Shown here one piece after another: positions 16,601 to 24,242 of a stretch of DNA of 42,189 nt. The translations under genes were made by a program, and so were the position numbers. The notes under the pieces were generated by a model. That model was not told the DNA's origin. It worked only from the letters and a program-made list of their open reading frames with translations, and did no database searches. Position 1 is the first letter of the stretch; each line of letters starts with the position of its first letter. This DNA comes from Clostridiales bacterium UBA1740 (GTDB lineage: Bacteria > Bacillota > Clostridia > Oscillospirales > CAG-272): the NCBI GenBank assembly GCA_002315715.1, contig DCHY01000005.1:20008-62196 (forward strand), given 5' to 3'.

Positions 16601-19600
16601 AAAAGACGGCTTTCATCTCCACCGAAGAAGTGCTTTCCGTTATGGATACGGTAACCCAGCTTCGTGAACGTCGCCTCTCTGAAATCGAGCGCGTAGACCT
16701 TTCCGTTTTGCAGATTCCCACCGAAGGTGAGACACAGACCGTCGTGGCTGGCGAAAGCGGCAAGTCCGTCGAGAAAACGGTTGCCGAGCAAAAGCGTGAA
16801 ACCAAAAAAGCCAAAAAGGAAGCGGCTAAAGAGGCCGATAAACTCAATCTTGAAAGAAGCGAGTCGAGAAAAGAAGAAGCGTTCGCGCTGATTCTGCGAA
16901 ACAAACTCGCCAAGCAAAAAGAACATATCCGTAAAGTCGAAGTCGCCGATGAGGCAGCCCTGCGTGAAGACGGCGAACGTATGCTTGCCGAAGCGAAAGA
17001 CGCCCTTGAAGACGCCATTCGCAACGCCGAGGAAAAATCCGGTGAAGCCTTCCACGCCGACCGCAACGAACGACTCATGGCTTCTCTTGCCAAGAGAAAG
17101 ACCGCTGCCGCCGCCGTTTCCGGTGCCGGCTTTGTCGCCGATAAAAAGGCAAAAGACGCCCGCATAGAAGCAGAGCGCATGGCGCGTAAAGCCCACAAAG
17201 CCGACATCGAGTCGGCACGTGCCGAGGCAGAAGTCAAAGTCCGTCTTGAAAAAACCGAGGAAATCGCTCTTGCCAACGAAGAAAGAAACGCCAAGAGTGA
17301 ATTGACGCGTCTGCTTCGCGAACTCAAAGAAGACATTGCCGACGCCGAAAAGACCGTCGCCGATACCAAGCGCGTATCCGAACACGCCGCAGCCGCACTG
17401 ACGGATGCTAAAAGCAAACTCGACGCAGCCCTGCAAAGAAAAGCAAAAGCCAAAGAGAACGCCGAGCGCGTTTTGGCGGACCGTGCCGCCTTCTCCGCAA
17501 AGGATGAATTCGACCGTGCCGACCGTTTGGCAGGCGAAAAAGCGGGCGAACTCGATACTATCCTTGCCAAGCTCTCGACTTTGAAAGCAACCGAGACGTT
17601 CGTCCTTGCCAAAGAAGCGCAGAGAGTGGCATTTAACGAAGCCGCTTCGGCATTGAAACAGTCGATTTACCGTGCTCTCGTTGCCGAGCGTGTGACGGAA
17701 GACGTCAAGGCGGATGCACAGGAGCAGGCGAAAGCCGCCAAGGAAGACGCCGAAAAGAAAGAAGCCGTCGGCAAAGAGAAAACGGCACAGACTGCCAAAG
17801 CCGCCAAAGAGCTTGCCGAATGCCGTCAAAAAGAGGCAGCGACCGAATTGACCACGGCTCGCCGCGCCGCCGCTTATGCCGCAGCGATTGCCAAGGATGA
17901 CCTTGAACTTGTCATCGGTATGCAAGAAGCCGTCGAACAGGCGGAAAAAGGTGAAAAGGCATCGAAAGTCAAGGCCCTTCGCGTCCAAAAAGACAAATCC
18001 GACAGAACCGCGGCTATCGCCGAGGTTGAAAACGAGCGTGTCAACCGCGCAGAAGAAAATGAAAAACGCCTTGCCGCCGTTGCCCTTCACGTAGAAGAAG
18101 AGCAGCTGATGTTCGCAGAGGCGGAAACCGCTAAACTGAAAGCCCGTGCGGAAATGGAGGCTCGTCGCCTTTCTGATCGTGAAGTACGCCTTCTCACCCG
18201 TATGGCAAGACTCACGAACGTCGAAAAAGAAGCGGTCCTTGCCGATGCAAAACTCGTTGCCGACCTCTCGGTTGCAGACTCCAAAAAGAAGAAACAAAAG
18301 GACCTTGCCACCGACGTTAAGAAGCAGAAAGAAAGAAAAGAAGTCGAAAACACCATCGGTGCAAACGATGCCGAAGAATTTATCGACCTGTATCTGCAGG
18401 GCAAGCGTTTCTATCCCGAAATCAACGATTCTCTTCGCGAGTTTACGTCGCCTATAAATAATAAGGTAAGAAAGTTTACCGAAAAACTTGCCGAGACTGC
18501 CGAAGAGAAAAAACGTATCGCGGCGCAGAAGGAAGAATTGCAAAAATTCGTCGCCGAATCGACCGCCGCTCTCGATAAAGAACGTGAAGAACACAGAAAA
18601 GCCGAGAGATTGGCAGAAGACGAGATAGTCAAAGCCGAGAAACTCGAAAATACCGCCAAAGCCGCCGCGGAGCGTGCGGCGAAGGCACAGGCAATTGCCT
18701 TCCTGCGTGCGGAAGAAGCTAAGCACAACTTTGCAAAGCAAACCGAAAAAGACGAAAAAACGTTGGCTCAAAAACAGATGAAAGAGGCCGTTGCCGAAGC
18801 CGAGCGCACCATTCGTCTGGCAGAGGAAGCGGAACTTCTCGCCGAAAAGGCAGAAGCCGAAACCCGTGCGAAAACCGATAAGGCAGAGCGTCTGAAGAAA
18901 GAAAACGCCAACCTTGAAAGACGTGCACAGGCACAGAAGACCGCCGAGTATGCCAAACTCGAGAGAGAACTCTCCGAGCGTTATGCAAAAGCGGTTCGCG
19001 CCGAAGCCGCCACGGCAGAAAGAAAAGCAGAAGCCGCTGCCGAAGCCGCCGAAGAAGCGCTGAAAAATCAAAATAAAGCCGCCGACAAGAAAGAGCGCGA
19101 CCTCGTCGCCGAGAAGAAGGCAAGAGAAGCGCAAGAAGCCAAGGACGAAGCACGTCTGGTTTCCAAACGTGCCGAATTCGAAGCGGACTTTGCCGAAGCA
19201 AAAGCGCGTGAGATGGCAGCCAAAGTCGAGCGCTTAGCCGCAGAAGATGCCGCCAAAGAAGCGCGTCTGCTTGCCGAAGCCGCCGAGAAAGCCGCACTGC
19301 TCGAAGCCTTGAAAGCCAAGAACGCCTCCGTCGAATTCAAAGCGGAAGCCGAAAAAGCCAAGAAAAATGCCGAGGCGGAAGCCGAGAGAGCCGAAGCTTT
19401 TGCCCGTCAGGAAGAAGAGAAAGCGGCGAAAGCACTCAAAACGGAAGCGGATGCCGCCGCCGTCGTCGCCAATCTTCAGAGCAAAGAAGCCGACCGTCTC
19501 TCTCGCCTTGCCAAGAAAGTATATGACAAGAAAAAGAAGCGCGAAGAGGCAGATGCCGAGCGCGCCGAGCGTGCCGAAAAGGCGGAAAAAGCCGAGAAAC

Positions 19601-22600
19601 TGAAGAAGGCAAAAGAAGCACAAAAAGACGCCGAAGACGCAAAGCGCCAGGTTGAAAAAGCCGAAAAAGACGCACAAAAAGCCAAGGAAAAGGCCGAGGA
19701 CGCCGCAGAACGCAGTGCCAAAGCCGAGGAAGCCGGACGTCAGCGTGCCGCCGAATTCGAGGCTCGTTCCAAAGAAAAAGCGCAAAAAGAAGCGCAAAAA
19801 GAAGCAGAAAAACTGCAACAGACAGCAAAGCGTGTCAAAGAGAGAATCGAAAAAGAGGCGAAACTGAAAGCCGAGCGTGAAGCGCTCCTTCGCCCCGTGA
19901 ACCTCACCGAGAAATCGGGTGCCGCAGAGATTCAAATCGGCGCACGCAAAGCCGAAACCGTTGAAGAGTATTTCTACGATTACGTCGAACAGGATCAAAA
20001 ATCCAAAGCGGCTGCCAAGGCAAAAGAATGGGAAATGCAACTTGCCGAGGAAGAATACAAAGAAGCCGAAAAATTGGCGCTCGAAGCGCGCAAAATCGCC
20101 GATGCCGCCAACAAAGAAGTTCAAACCTACAGCGAAAGCGCTCTTGAAACCATCGTGGTTTCGAGAGATGCCGCCAAGAAAGTAGAACGCAGAGCCACCA
20201 AGGGCAACGTCAACTCCGCCCTTGTCAAAGAGCGCAAAGCCGCACAAGCCGGCGAACTTCTTGAAAAATCCAAGAGAAACGCCAGAAGAGCGGAACTCTC
20301 CGCCCTCAAAGCGGAAGCCATCGCTGCGATTCGCAAAGACAGAGTGGAAGAACTTGAAAACGCCGCTCGTACACAAATTTCAAGTGACGAAGATCAGCAG
20401 ACGCAACGCCTGGCACTTGCCGAAATGAAAGAAGCCGAGGCTTTGGCAAGGAGCATCAGAAAAGATGCCGACAAGGCCGAAGAGCATGCAAAAGTTCTTG
20501 AAGAGAATTACCTCATTGCGGAAACCCGTCTCAAATCGGGTATCCCCGGCGTCAGCCGCGAGGAACTCGCAAAGAACGCGAAAGAAGCGGAAATCGCCGC
20601 CAAAGAGGCAGAAAAGCAGGCAAAAACCTTGCTCTCCGTTGCCGAAAAAGCCGACGTTTCCCTCCTTGCAAAACAAGCAAAAGTTGACCGCATTGCCGCC
20701 GCCGTTTCCGCCAAAGCCGCCAACGCCGCCGCCGAAAAGGCAAAAGTCGCACAACTGTCTGCCGACTTGAAGGCACAGGCACTTTCGGGCGATGAAAAAG
20801 TCGCAGCGGAAAATGCGCTTCAATTCTTGACTGCGGAAGTCACAAGAGCCGAGAGATTCGCTGAGGATGCCGTGAACAAAGCCGTCAGAGCCATCAAGGC
20901 AGAAGCCGAAGCCGTCGAGCGTTCCGCAAGAGCCGAGCGTCTCGAAGCCGACCGTCTTGCCCGTTTGGCAACGGCAGAAGCGGAAGATGCGAGAAAAGCC
21001 GCCAATGCCGCGGTTGACGCCGCCGCAAAAGCACCCAAAGAGGAATATGCACAGGCAGAGCGTACGGCAAAATACGCCATCGCCGAAGCCGAAAGACGCG
21101 AAGACGCCGCCAAACGTGCCGCCGAGAACGCCGCCTTCCGCAGCGAAGCCGAAAAAGACACCGCCAAGGATGCGGCAAGAGCAGCGGACGAAGCCTCCCG
21201 TTACTACGACGGCGAGAGAAAACTGAGCTATGAAAGAGCGAAGATCGCCGCTAAGAAAATGGCGGAAAAAGAAGCGTCCGTCGCCGGTGTTGCCGCGAGA
21301 TTGACCGCCGACGAAAGACAGGAATTCTTTAACGCCGTCGAAAAAGAAAACCGCCGTATCAACGACGCCGTAGCCGAGAGCAAAGAACAGGCAAGACGTC
21401 AGGCAAATCACATCGAATCCCGCGTTCGCAACGACGAAAACGCGAAGAGAATCGAGCAAGCCAAGAGCAAGCGTGAAGAGGCATATCGCAATCTTCTCGA
21501 AGCCCGCAAAGAACGTCAGGACAGCGAGCACAACTTGAAGAAAGTCAAAGCCGAAGCCTCCTTCGCCAAGAAGAAAGCACAGACAGACGCGAAAACCGCC
21601 GAGTCTGCCGCCGAAGCCGACAGAGAAGAAACCGAGAGAATTGCATACTTCTCGCTTCGTGAAGCCAAACGCCTCGAGCGCGTCGTTCTCGAAGAAGAGC
21701 AGAAGACGGAACGTGCGGCAATCGCCGTATCGTTGGCGGAAAAAGAACTTGCCGTTGCCACAGCCGCTGCCGAAGCCGCTTGGGAAACCGAGGAAAACGG
21801 CGGTGCCGACGATTATACCGCTATGTCTTGGAACTCCGCCGACAAACGCCAAATCGGCGACCTTGCCAAGGGCAGAACGCAGGACGCCGATAAGACGACG
21901 GATGCCGAGCAGTTCTTGCTTTCCTATGCCGCAAAAGATTTCTTGACCGAAGAAAACGAATACGGCAAAGGCAAATCCCAAAAATCCAAAGCGGATGCAT
22001 CCGCTTATGCCGCCGCTATGCCTTCCTTGCAAGATTCCGCCAATTCCTTGGCAGTTTTGGATGCTTTGGCAAGCGGAGATATGACCTACGCCTCCGACAA
22101 AAAATCGGCGGAAGTGCGTATTGCCGAGTCTTATTTCGAGCACGTCGTGCGCGATATGTTGACCGAAATCGACTTTTTGTCCATTTGTCTCGAACAGGAA
22201 ACGGCGAAGTTTAAGAAGCAGAAGGGCGACGCCAAGATGCACGCCGCTGCCGAAATCGTAGACCTCGAAAGAGCCATCTGCGAAAAATACTTTGACATTC
22301 TCGGCTTCGGCAAGGAGAAAAATCGCGAAAGAGACGTCACGAAGTTCGTGCCGAAGGCAGTAGCGGAAATTCGCCGCTTCAATTCGGCAGTCAAGACGCT
22401 TTCGTCTTTGGACAAACAGAAACACGCATACGCCAGCCTGAAGATTCCGGGTGCCATCCTCGACGGTTCCGCATACCGTCCCATGATTTCTCCCGAGTAC
22501 GGTCTTGAGGAGAGCGAAAGAGAAAAGCAGAGAAATCTCTCCGCTCACGCTTTCCATACCGATATGTCCGTCGTACAGGCGCGTTACAATTACCGCATCG

Positions 22601-23337
22601 CCGCTCTCAACGCCAAGGCAAGAGCCGAGCGCTATACCTTTACTCTTGAGAGCTTGAATCAGACCTTCGGAAAGAAGGGCGTCAAGAGAGCCAAGAAACA
22701 GCTTCGTGCCCGTCGCGAAAGAGCGTTGAAAGCCGAACTTCTCGACAACGAGCGCTACGAAAACGTTTTGAACGCCGACGTCTTTACGACGACCTTCAAG
22801 AAACGCAACGTTGACCGTGCCCGTCTTGAACAACTTCGTACGATGCTCATGAAAGCGTTGGCGGAAAGAGACGAACTCAACCGCAAACTCTTAACGCTCT
22901 ATACCGGTGAAGAACCCGTGATGGGTGAAGACACCGCCGTGAGCGTCCTCGAAAACGGCAAGGTGAAAAACGGCAAACGCGTAAAATCCTACGCCGACGT
23001 CAGATTTGAAGAAATCTTCATCAAGGCGAGAAAGAAACGCTTCAAAGCCGAGTGGAAGACCGGCAAAGTCATCCACGACTTGTATCTTTCCGACAAGACG
23101 AAGAATCTGCTTATCAGTCTTTTGAACCGTAAGACGGAACTGTCCGCCATCGTTTCGACGACGGATGACAAGATTCGCATCTACGGATGGCGCGGTGCCG
23201 CAAAGAAACAGGCGATCCGCGATGCCAAAGCGGCAAAACGCGAACTGAAGAAGAAAGTCATCCCCGAACTCCGCGTAAGACTTCGCCGTGCCAAGGATGA
23301 AAGCCGCACGCGTCCCGGCATTCGTTGGTTCCATTAA
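13681..23337 (+). CDS. Giant cytoplasmic coiled-coil protein (3218 residues)
   Basis: An uninterrupted frame encodes about 360 kDa. There is no signal peptide, membrane helix or sortase motif, so a cytoplasmic location is expected. Residues 1-230 are acidic and low in order. Residues 230-520 are charged helices with breaks. Three long rods follow, about 541-1560, 1596-2068 and 2104-2700, made almost wholly of Ala, Glu, Lys, Arg, Asp and Gln; between residues 540 and 1561 I count only two prolines. Breaks at 1561-1595, 2069-2103 and 2700-2790 contain aromatic residues and prolines. Residues 2800-3218 look like a separate, more varied domain ending in a very basic tail. Composition resembles TolA domain II, tropomyosin-like and bacterial intermediate-filament-like proteins, which can arise by convergence. 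GGAGAA precedes the ATG. Function unknown; a filament or scaffold is the leading guess. Confidence 0.93.
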   Translation: MFEDKDKSFDMPVSEETNVNDENVRAEDTSAHLQEQQGESADSLSPEKKEKSALTSNEAGNGINGVGENANNGVKAAVPYVKKEERQKMAKTQAAAAAAESAAKPNGEAKKADSPIPPKTSAAPSQKPTDGNLLLLDFSDDEDTSRVFAQDSDDYPYGNAFAPAAPTTVSVPATDDTDKLERDRENARLSAGQSTAERMAREEEKKALLAALAAQKKREDDAYLDAQRHGMRMSAGKGAYESNNPAFAQDYLKTHGAVAAVVVPQNGDDVRSLENAEGRDSLRKANEEIGRDAEDRKRRSKKQGPDDDFFEVVENDGKADEDVQLTGAEEKKLQREKERQEERADRKKRRFVMHTGDFDDTNLTGAANLKNSLNDKPLEMAVLEDYLAKRFAAMRTDNARLRSMSERAKRRLRKKEKSDAINDAVASLSTLGITDEKETKKIKKSISAARDESDLSLSAPQNYSSKTASLNARLEKARQLAYTNEAEKYLQSIEEEREGFRAERQAAKAQQADERRVERAEKKSNPERYLSEYEKEILPALEIQAEGDLERTSTEAKLTSILLALDEARNVAVNTQNILKAEAEAAEKAANTDSAASIQAMKRAKIERDRVEKIKGHSDSVESLRRKAEREALREERKAGVDARNAVMAEAVAQMKAELLEEITAENENRIFALTAAEAQKSAESEKQEAERIARVERDSATRALAKAEDAENRLARAQARLMLPITRAEKAILEKESRDAAETQIRCEREAVERSESASIAEIKVTLAAAKVDRIEQDRLERSARMLAERAEVFAKEQENALAFADRNSREEAEENAKKAREEANRAFAIVREEAKKAAAAAKVEASIEARVAREERIVAERAARDAKAEAELAVKNARLKEEQAIVALHSEKRQAERQAKDAKFIADRKAESALAGKSRAMAAAQKELKLTAYAAGVEDERLSRADREADEARERAAAYAKVKGEREARLREKTAFISTEEVLSVMDTVTQLRERRLSEIERVDLSVLQIPTEGETQTVVAGESGKSVEKTVAEQKRETKKAKKEAAKEADKLNLERSESRKEEAFALILRNKLAKQKEHIRKVEVADEAALREDGERMLAEAKDALEDAIRNAEEKSGEAFHADRNERLMASLAKRKTAAAAVSGAGFVADKKAKDARIEAERMARKAHKADIESARAEAEVKVRLEKTEEIALANEERNAKSELTRLLRELKEDIADAEKTVADTKRVSEHAAAALTDAKSKLDAALQRKAKAKENAERVLADRAAFSAKDEFDRADRLAGEKAGELDTILAKLSTLKATETFVLAKEAQRVAFNEAASALKQSIYRALVAERVTEDVKADAQEQAKAAKEDAEKKEAVGKEKTAQTAKAAKELAECRQKEAATELTTARRAAAYAAAIAKDDLELVIGMQEAVEQAEKGEKASKVKALRVQKDKSDRTAAIAEVENERVNRAEENEKRLAAVALHVEEEQLMFAEAETAKLKARAEMEARRLSDREVRLLTRMARLTNVEKEAVLADAKLVADLSVADSKKKKQKDLATDVKKQKERKEVENTIGANDAEEFIDLYLQGKRFYPEINDSLREFTSPINNKVRKFTEKLAETAEEKKRIAAQKEELQKFVAESTAALDKEREEHRKAERLAEDEIVKAEKLENTAKAAAERAAKAQAIAFLRAEEAKHNFAKQTEKDEKTLAQKQMKEAVAEAERTIRLAEEAELLAEKAEAETRAKTDKAERLKKENANLERRAQAQKTAEYAKLERELSERYAKAVRAEAATAERKAEAAAEAAEEALKNQNKAADKKERDLVAEKKAREAQEAKDEARLVSKRAEFEADFAEAKAREMAAKVERLAAEDAAKEARLLAEAAEKAALLEALKAKNASVEFKAEAEKAKKNAEAEAERAEAFARQEEEKAAKALKTEADAAAVVANLQSKEADRLSRLAKKVYDKKKKREEADAERAERAEKAEKAEKLKKAKEAQKDAEDAKRQVEKAEKDAQKAKEKAEDAAERSAKAEEAGRQRAAEFEARSKEKAQKEAQKEAEKLQQTAKRVKERIEKEAKLKAEREALLRPVNLTEKSGAAEIQIGARKAETVEEYFYDYVEQDQKSKAAAKAKEWEMQLAEEEYKEAEKLALEARKIADAANKEVQTYSESALETIVVSRDAAKKVERRATKGNVNSALVKERKAAQAGELLEKSKRNARRAELSALKAEAIAAIRKDRVEELENAARTQISSDEDQQTQRLALAEMKEAEALARSIRKDADKAEEHAKVLEENYLIAETRLKSGIPGVSREELAKNAKEAEIAAKEAEKQAKTLLSVAEKADVSLLAKQAKVDRIAAAVSAKAANAAAEKAKVAQLSADLKAQALSGDEKVAAENALQFLTAEVTRAERFAEDAVNKAVRAIKAEAEAVERSARAERLEADRLARLATAEAEDARKAANAAVDAAAKAPKEEYAQAERTAKYAIAEAERREDAAKRAAENAAFRSEAEKDTAKDAARAADEASRYYDGERKLSYERAKIAAKKMAEKEASVAGVAARLTADERQEFFNAVEKENRRINDAVAESKEQARRQANHIESRVRNDENAKRIEQAKSKREEAYRNLLEARKERQDSEHNLKKVKAEASFAKKKAQTDAKTAESAAEADREETERIAYFSLREAKRLERVVLEEEQKTERAAIAVSLAEKELAVATAAAEAAWETEENGGADDYTAMSWNSADKRQIGDLAKGRTQDADKTTDAEQFLLSYAAKDFLTEENEYGKGKSQKSKADASAYAAAMPSLQDSANSLAVLDALASGDMTYASDKKSAEVRIAESYFEHVVRDMLTEIDFLSICLEQETAKFKKQKGDAKMHAAAEIVDLERAICEKYFDILGFGKEKNRERDVTKFVPKAVAEIRRFNSAVKTLSSLDKQKHAYASLKIPGAILDGSAYRPMISPEYGLEESEREKQRNLSAHAFHTDMSVVQARYNYRIAALNAKARAERYTFTLESLNQTFGKKGVKRAKKQLRARRERALKAELLDNERYENVLNADVFTTTFKKRNVDRARLEQLRTMLMKALAERDELNRKLLTLYTGEEPVMGEDTAVSVLENGKVKNGKRVKSYADVRFEEIFIKARKKRFKAEWKTGKVIHDLYLSDKTKNLLISLLNRKTELSAIVSTTDDKIRIYGWRGAAKKQAIRDAKAAKRELKKKVIPELRVRLRRAKDESRTRPGIRWFH

Positions 23338-23344
23338 GTACTTT

Positions 23345-23364
23345 GGACCGCCTTCGGGCGGTCC
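23345..23364 (+). other. Intercistronic UUCG hairpin after the giant gene
   Basis: GGACCGCC (23345-23352) and GGCGGTCC (23357-23364) enclose a TTCG tetraloop: eight perfect pairs starting seven bases after the stop codon. No T run follows, so it should not terminate transcription. It could protect the 3' end of the very long upstream message or set the ratio with the 72-residue gene. Confidence 0.7.
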
Positions 23365-23388
23365 TCACCGAAAGAGAGGAATAGTCAT

Positions 23389-23607
23389 ATGAAAAAGAAG
23401 ACAGCGGCTCCGATCGAGTTGGAAACCATGGCGCCGAAAACGCGTGAAAAACGCATCGAAGATTTGGAAAACGAAAGATTCTCCCTGACGAAAAAAATCG
23501 AGGCGTTGATGAACGAATACGTCAAGGTCAGCGGCAACCGCAAACTCAAAAGAGCGGAAAAGCCGGGATCGTCGCCGAACGATTATCCGCAGGAGAAAAA
23601 TCGTTGA
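23389..23607 (+). CDS. Small charged helical protein (72 residues), unknown
   Basis: I recognise no family. The protein has a basic start, a central helix with heptad-like spacing (L and I at regular intervals in residues 20-45, around R-I-E-D-L-E-N-E and K-K-I-E-A-L) and a basic, proline-containing tail. AGAGAGGA lies about nine bases before the ATG. It is 51 bases after the giant gene in the same direction and is the last gene before a new promoter, so it may be a small partner of the coiled-coil proteins. As a short gene it could be doubted, but codon use and the ribosome binding site support it. Confidence 0.7.
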   Translation: MKKKTAAPIELETMAPKTREKRIEDLENERFSLTKKIEALMNEYVKVSGNRKLKRAEKPGSSPNDYPQEKNR

Positions 23608-23612
23608 TTTTT
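23596..23612 (+). terminator. Weak A/T-rich terminator-like hairpin at the end of the coiled-coil operon
   Basis: AAAAATC (23596-23602) pairs with GATTTTT (23606-23612) around GTT, overlapping the stop codon of the 72-residue gene. The stem is A/T rich and the T tract is part of the stem, so termination may be partial and some read-through into rimP is likely. Confidence 0.35.
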
Positions 23613-23644
23613 GAAGAAATCGATAGGTTTTTTCGCAAAAGCCC

Positions 23645-23672
23645 TTGCTTTTTTCAAAAAATATGATATAAT
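23645..23672 (+). promoter_or_regulatory. Sigma-A promoter of the rimP-infB operon
   Basis: TTGCTT (23645-23650), 16 bases, perfect TATAAT (23667-23672). The start would be near 23679, just before the leader hairpin. Confidence 0.77.
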
Positions 23673-23695
23673 ACTGTTGAATTGAATAGTAGAGT

Positions 23696-23721
23696 GAAGA
23701 GTGGCTTGCGGGTCACTCTTC
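23696..23721 (+). promoter_or_regulatory. Leader hairpin upstream of rimP
   Basis: GAAGAGTG (23696-23703) pairs with CACTCTTC (23714-23721) around a ten-base loop containing CTTGCG, then ATTTCATTG. Stems of this kind are common in front of rimP operons and may act in autoregulation or partial termination; the link to a named leader family is from memory and not checked. Confidence 0.55.
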
Positions 23722-23743
23722 ATTTCATTGTAAGGAGAAATGC

Positions 23744-24205
23744 ATGAAAAAGGCGATTAAAGACACCGTCCGTGACCTCGTTGAACCTATCGTCAACGAA
23801 CTCGGCTATCGCGTTTGGGACGTTCTTTACAGTAAAATCGGCGCCGATTATCACCTCGAAATCACGATTGATTCCGATGCGGGTATCGGCATTGAAGACT
23901 GCGAAAAAGTCCATCGCGCCATCGATCCCGTTTTGGATGAAGCGGATCCCATCGAAGGGTTTTACTACCTCGAAGTATCGTCTCCCGGCATCGAGCGCGA
24001 GTTGCGTACCGAGGAGCATATTCAAGCGTCGCTCGGTCAGTTGGCGGAAGCCAAACTGTTTGCGGCGAAAGACGGTCAAAAGACGCTCGTCGGTGTCTTA
24101 AAGTCTTTGGAAGACGGCGTTTTGACCATGACGGCACAGGACGGTGGCGACATCCGAGTTTCGCGCACCGAAATCTCCCGTTTACATCTCGTTTATCAAG
24201 AATAA
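23744..24205 (+). CDS. rimP: Ribosome maturation factor RimP
   Basis: Assists assembly of the 30S subunit. The 153-residue length and two-domain pattern are normal. Family signatures are G-Y-R-V-W-D-V near residues 20-26, the D-C-E-K-V-H-R-A-I-D-P-V-L-D helix, and Y-L-E-V-S-S-P-G-I-E-R, the most conserved stretch. TAAGGAGAAATGC places the ATG well. First gene of the nusA-infB operon, as in most Bacillota, and followed by nusA after 37 bases. Confidence 0.97.
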   Translation: MKKAIKDTVRDLVEPIVNELGYRVWDVLYSKIGADYHLEITIDSDAGIGIEDCEKVHRAIDPVLDEADPIEGFYYLEVSSPGIERELRTEEHIQASLGQLAEAKLFAAKDGQKTLVGVLKSLEDGVLTMTAQDGGDIRVSRTEISRLHLVYQE

Positions 24206-24242
24206 TAGAATAGAGAAAGGACGCGTAAAGCGCAACACTACT

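Noticed and set aside
15892..19134. Minus-strand open frame of 1080 residues inside the giant gene, and a second of 817 residues at 20380-22833
   Set aside because: They mirror the GCC/GAA/AAA codon use of the plus-strand gene, which leaves few stops on the other strand. The products are odd Phe/Gly/Cys-rich strings without ribosome binding sites or domains.
15540..21780. Tandem DNA repeats or a minisatellite in the giant gene
   Set aside because: The repeated look comes from a few codons (GCC, GAA, AAA, CGT); I found no long stretches repeated at the DNA level by eye. A dot plot would settle it.
13681..23337. Giant protein as a surface adhesin or S-layer protein
   Set aside because: There is no signal peptide at the acidic N-terminus, no membrane segment and no LPxTG or wall-binding repeat. 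The operon partners are cytoplasmic.
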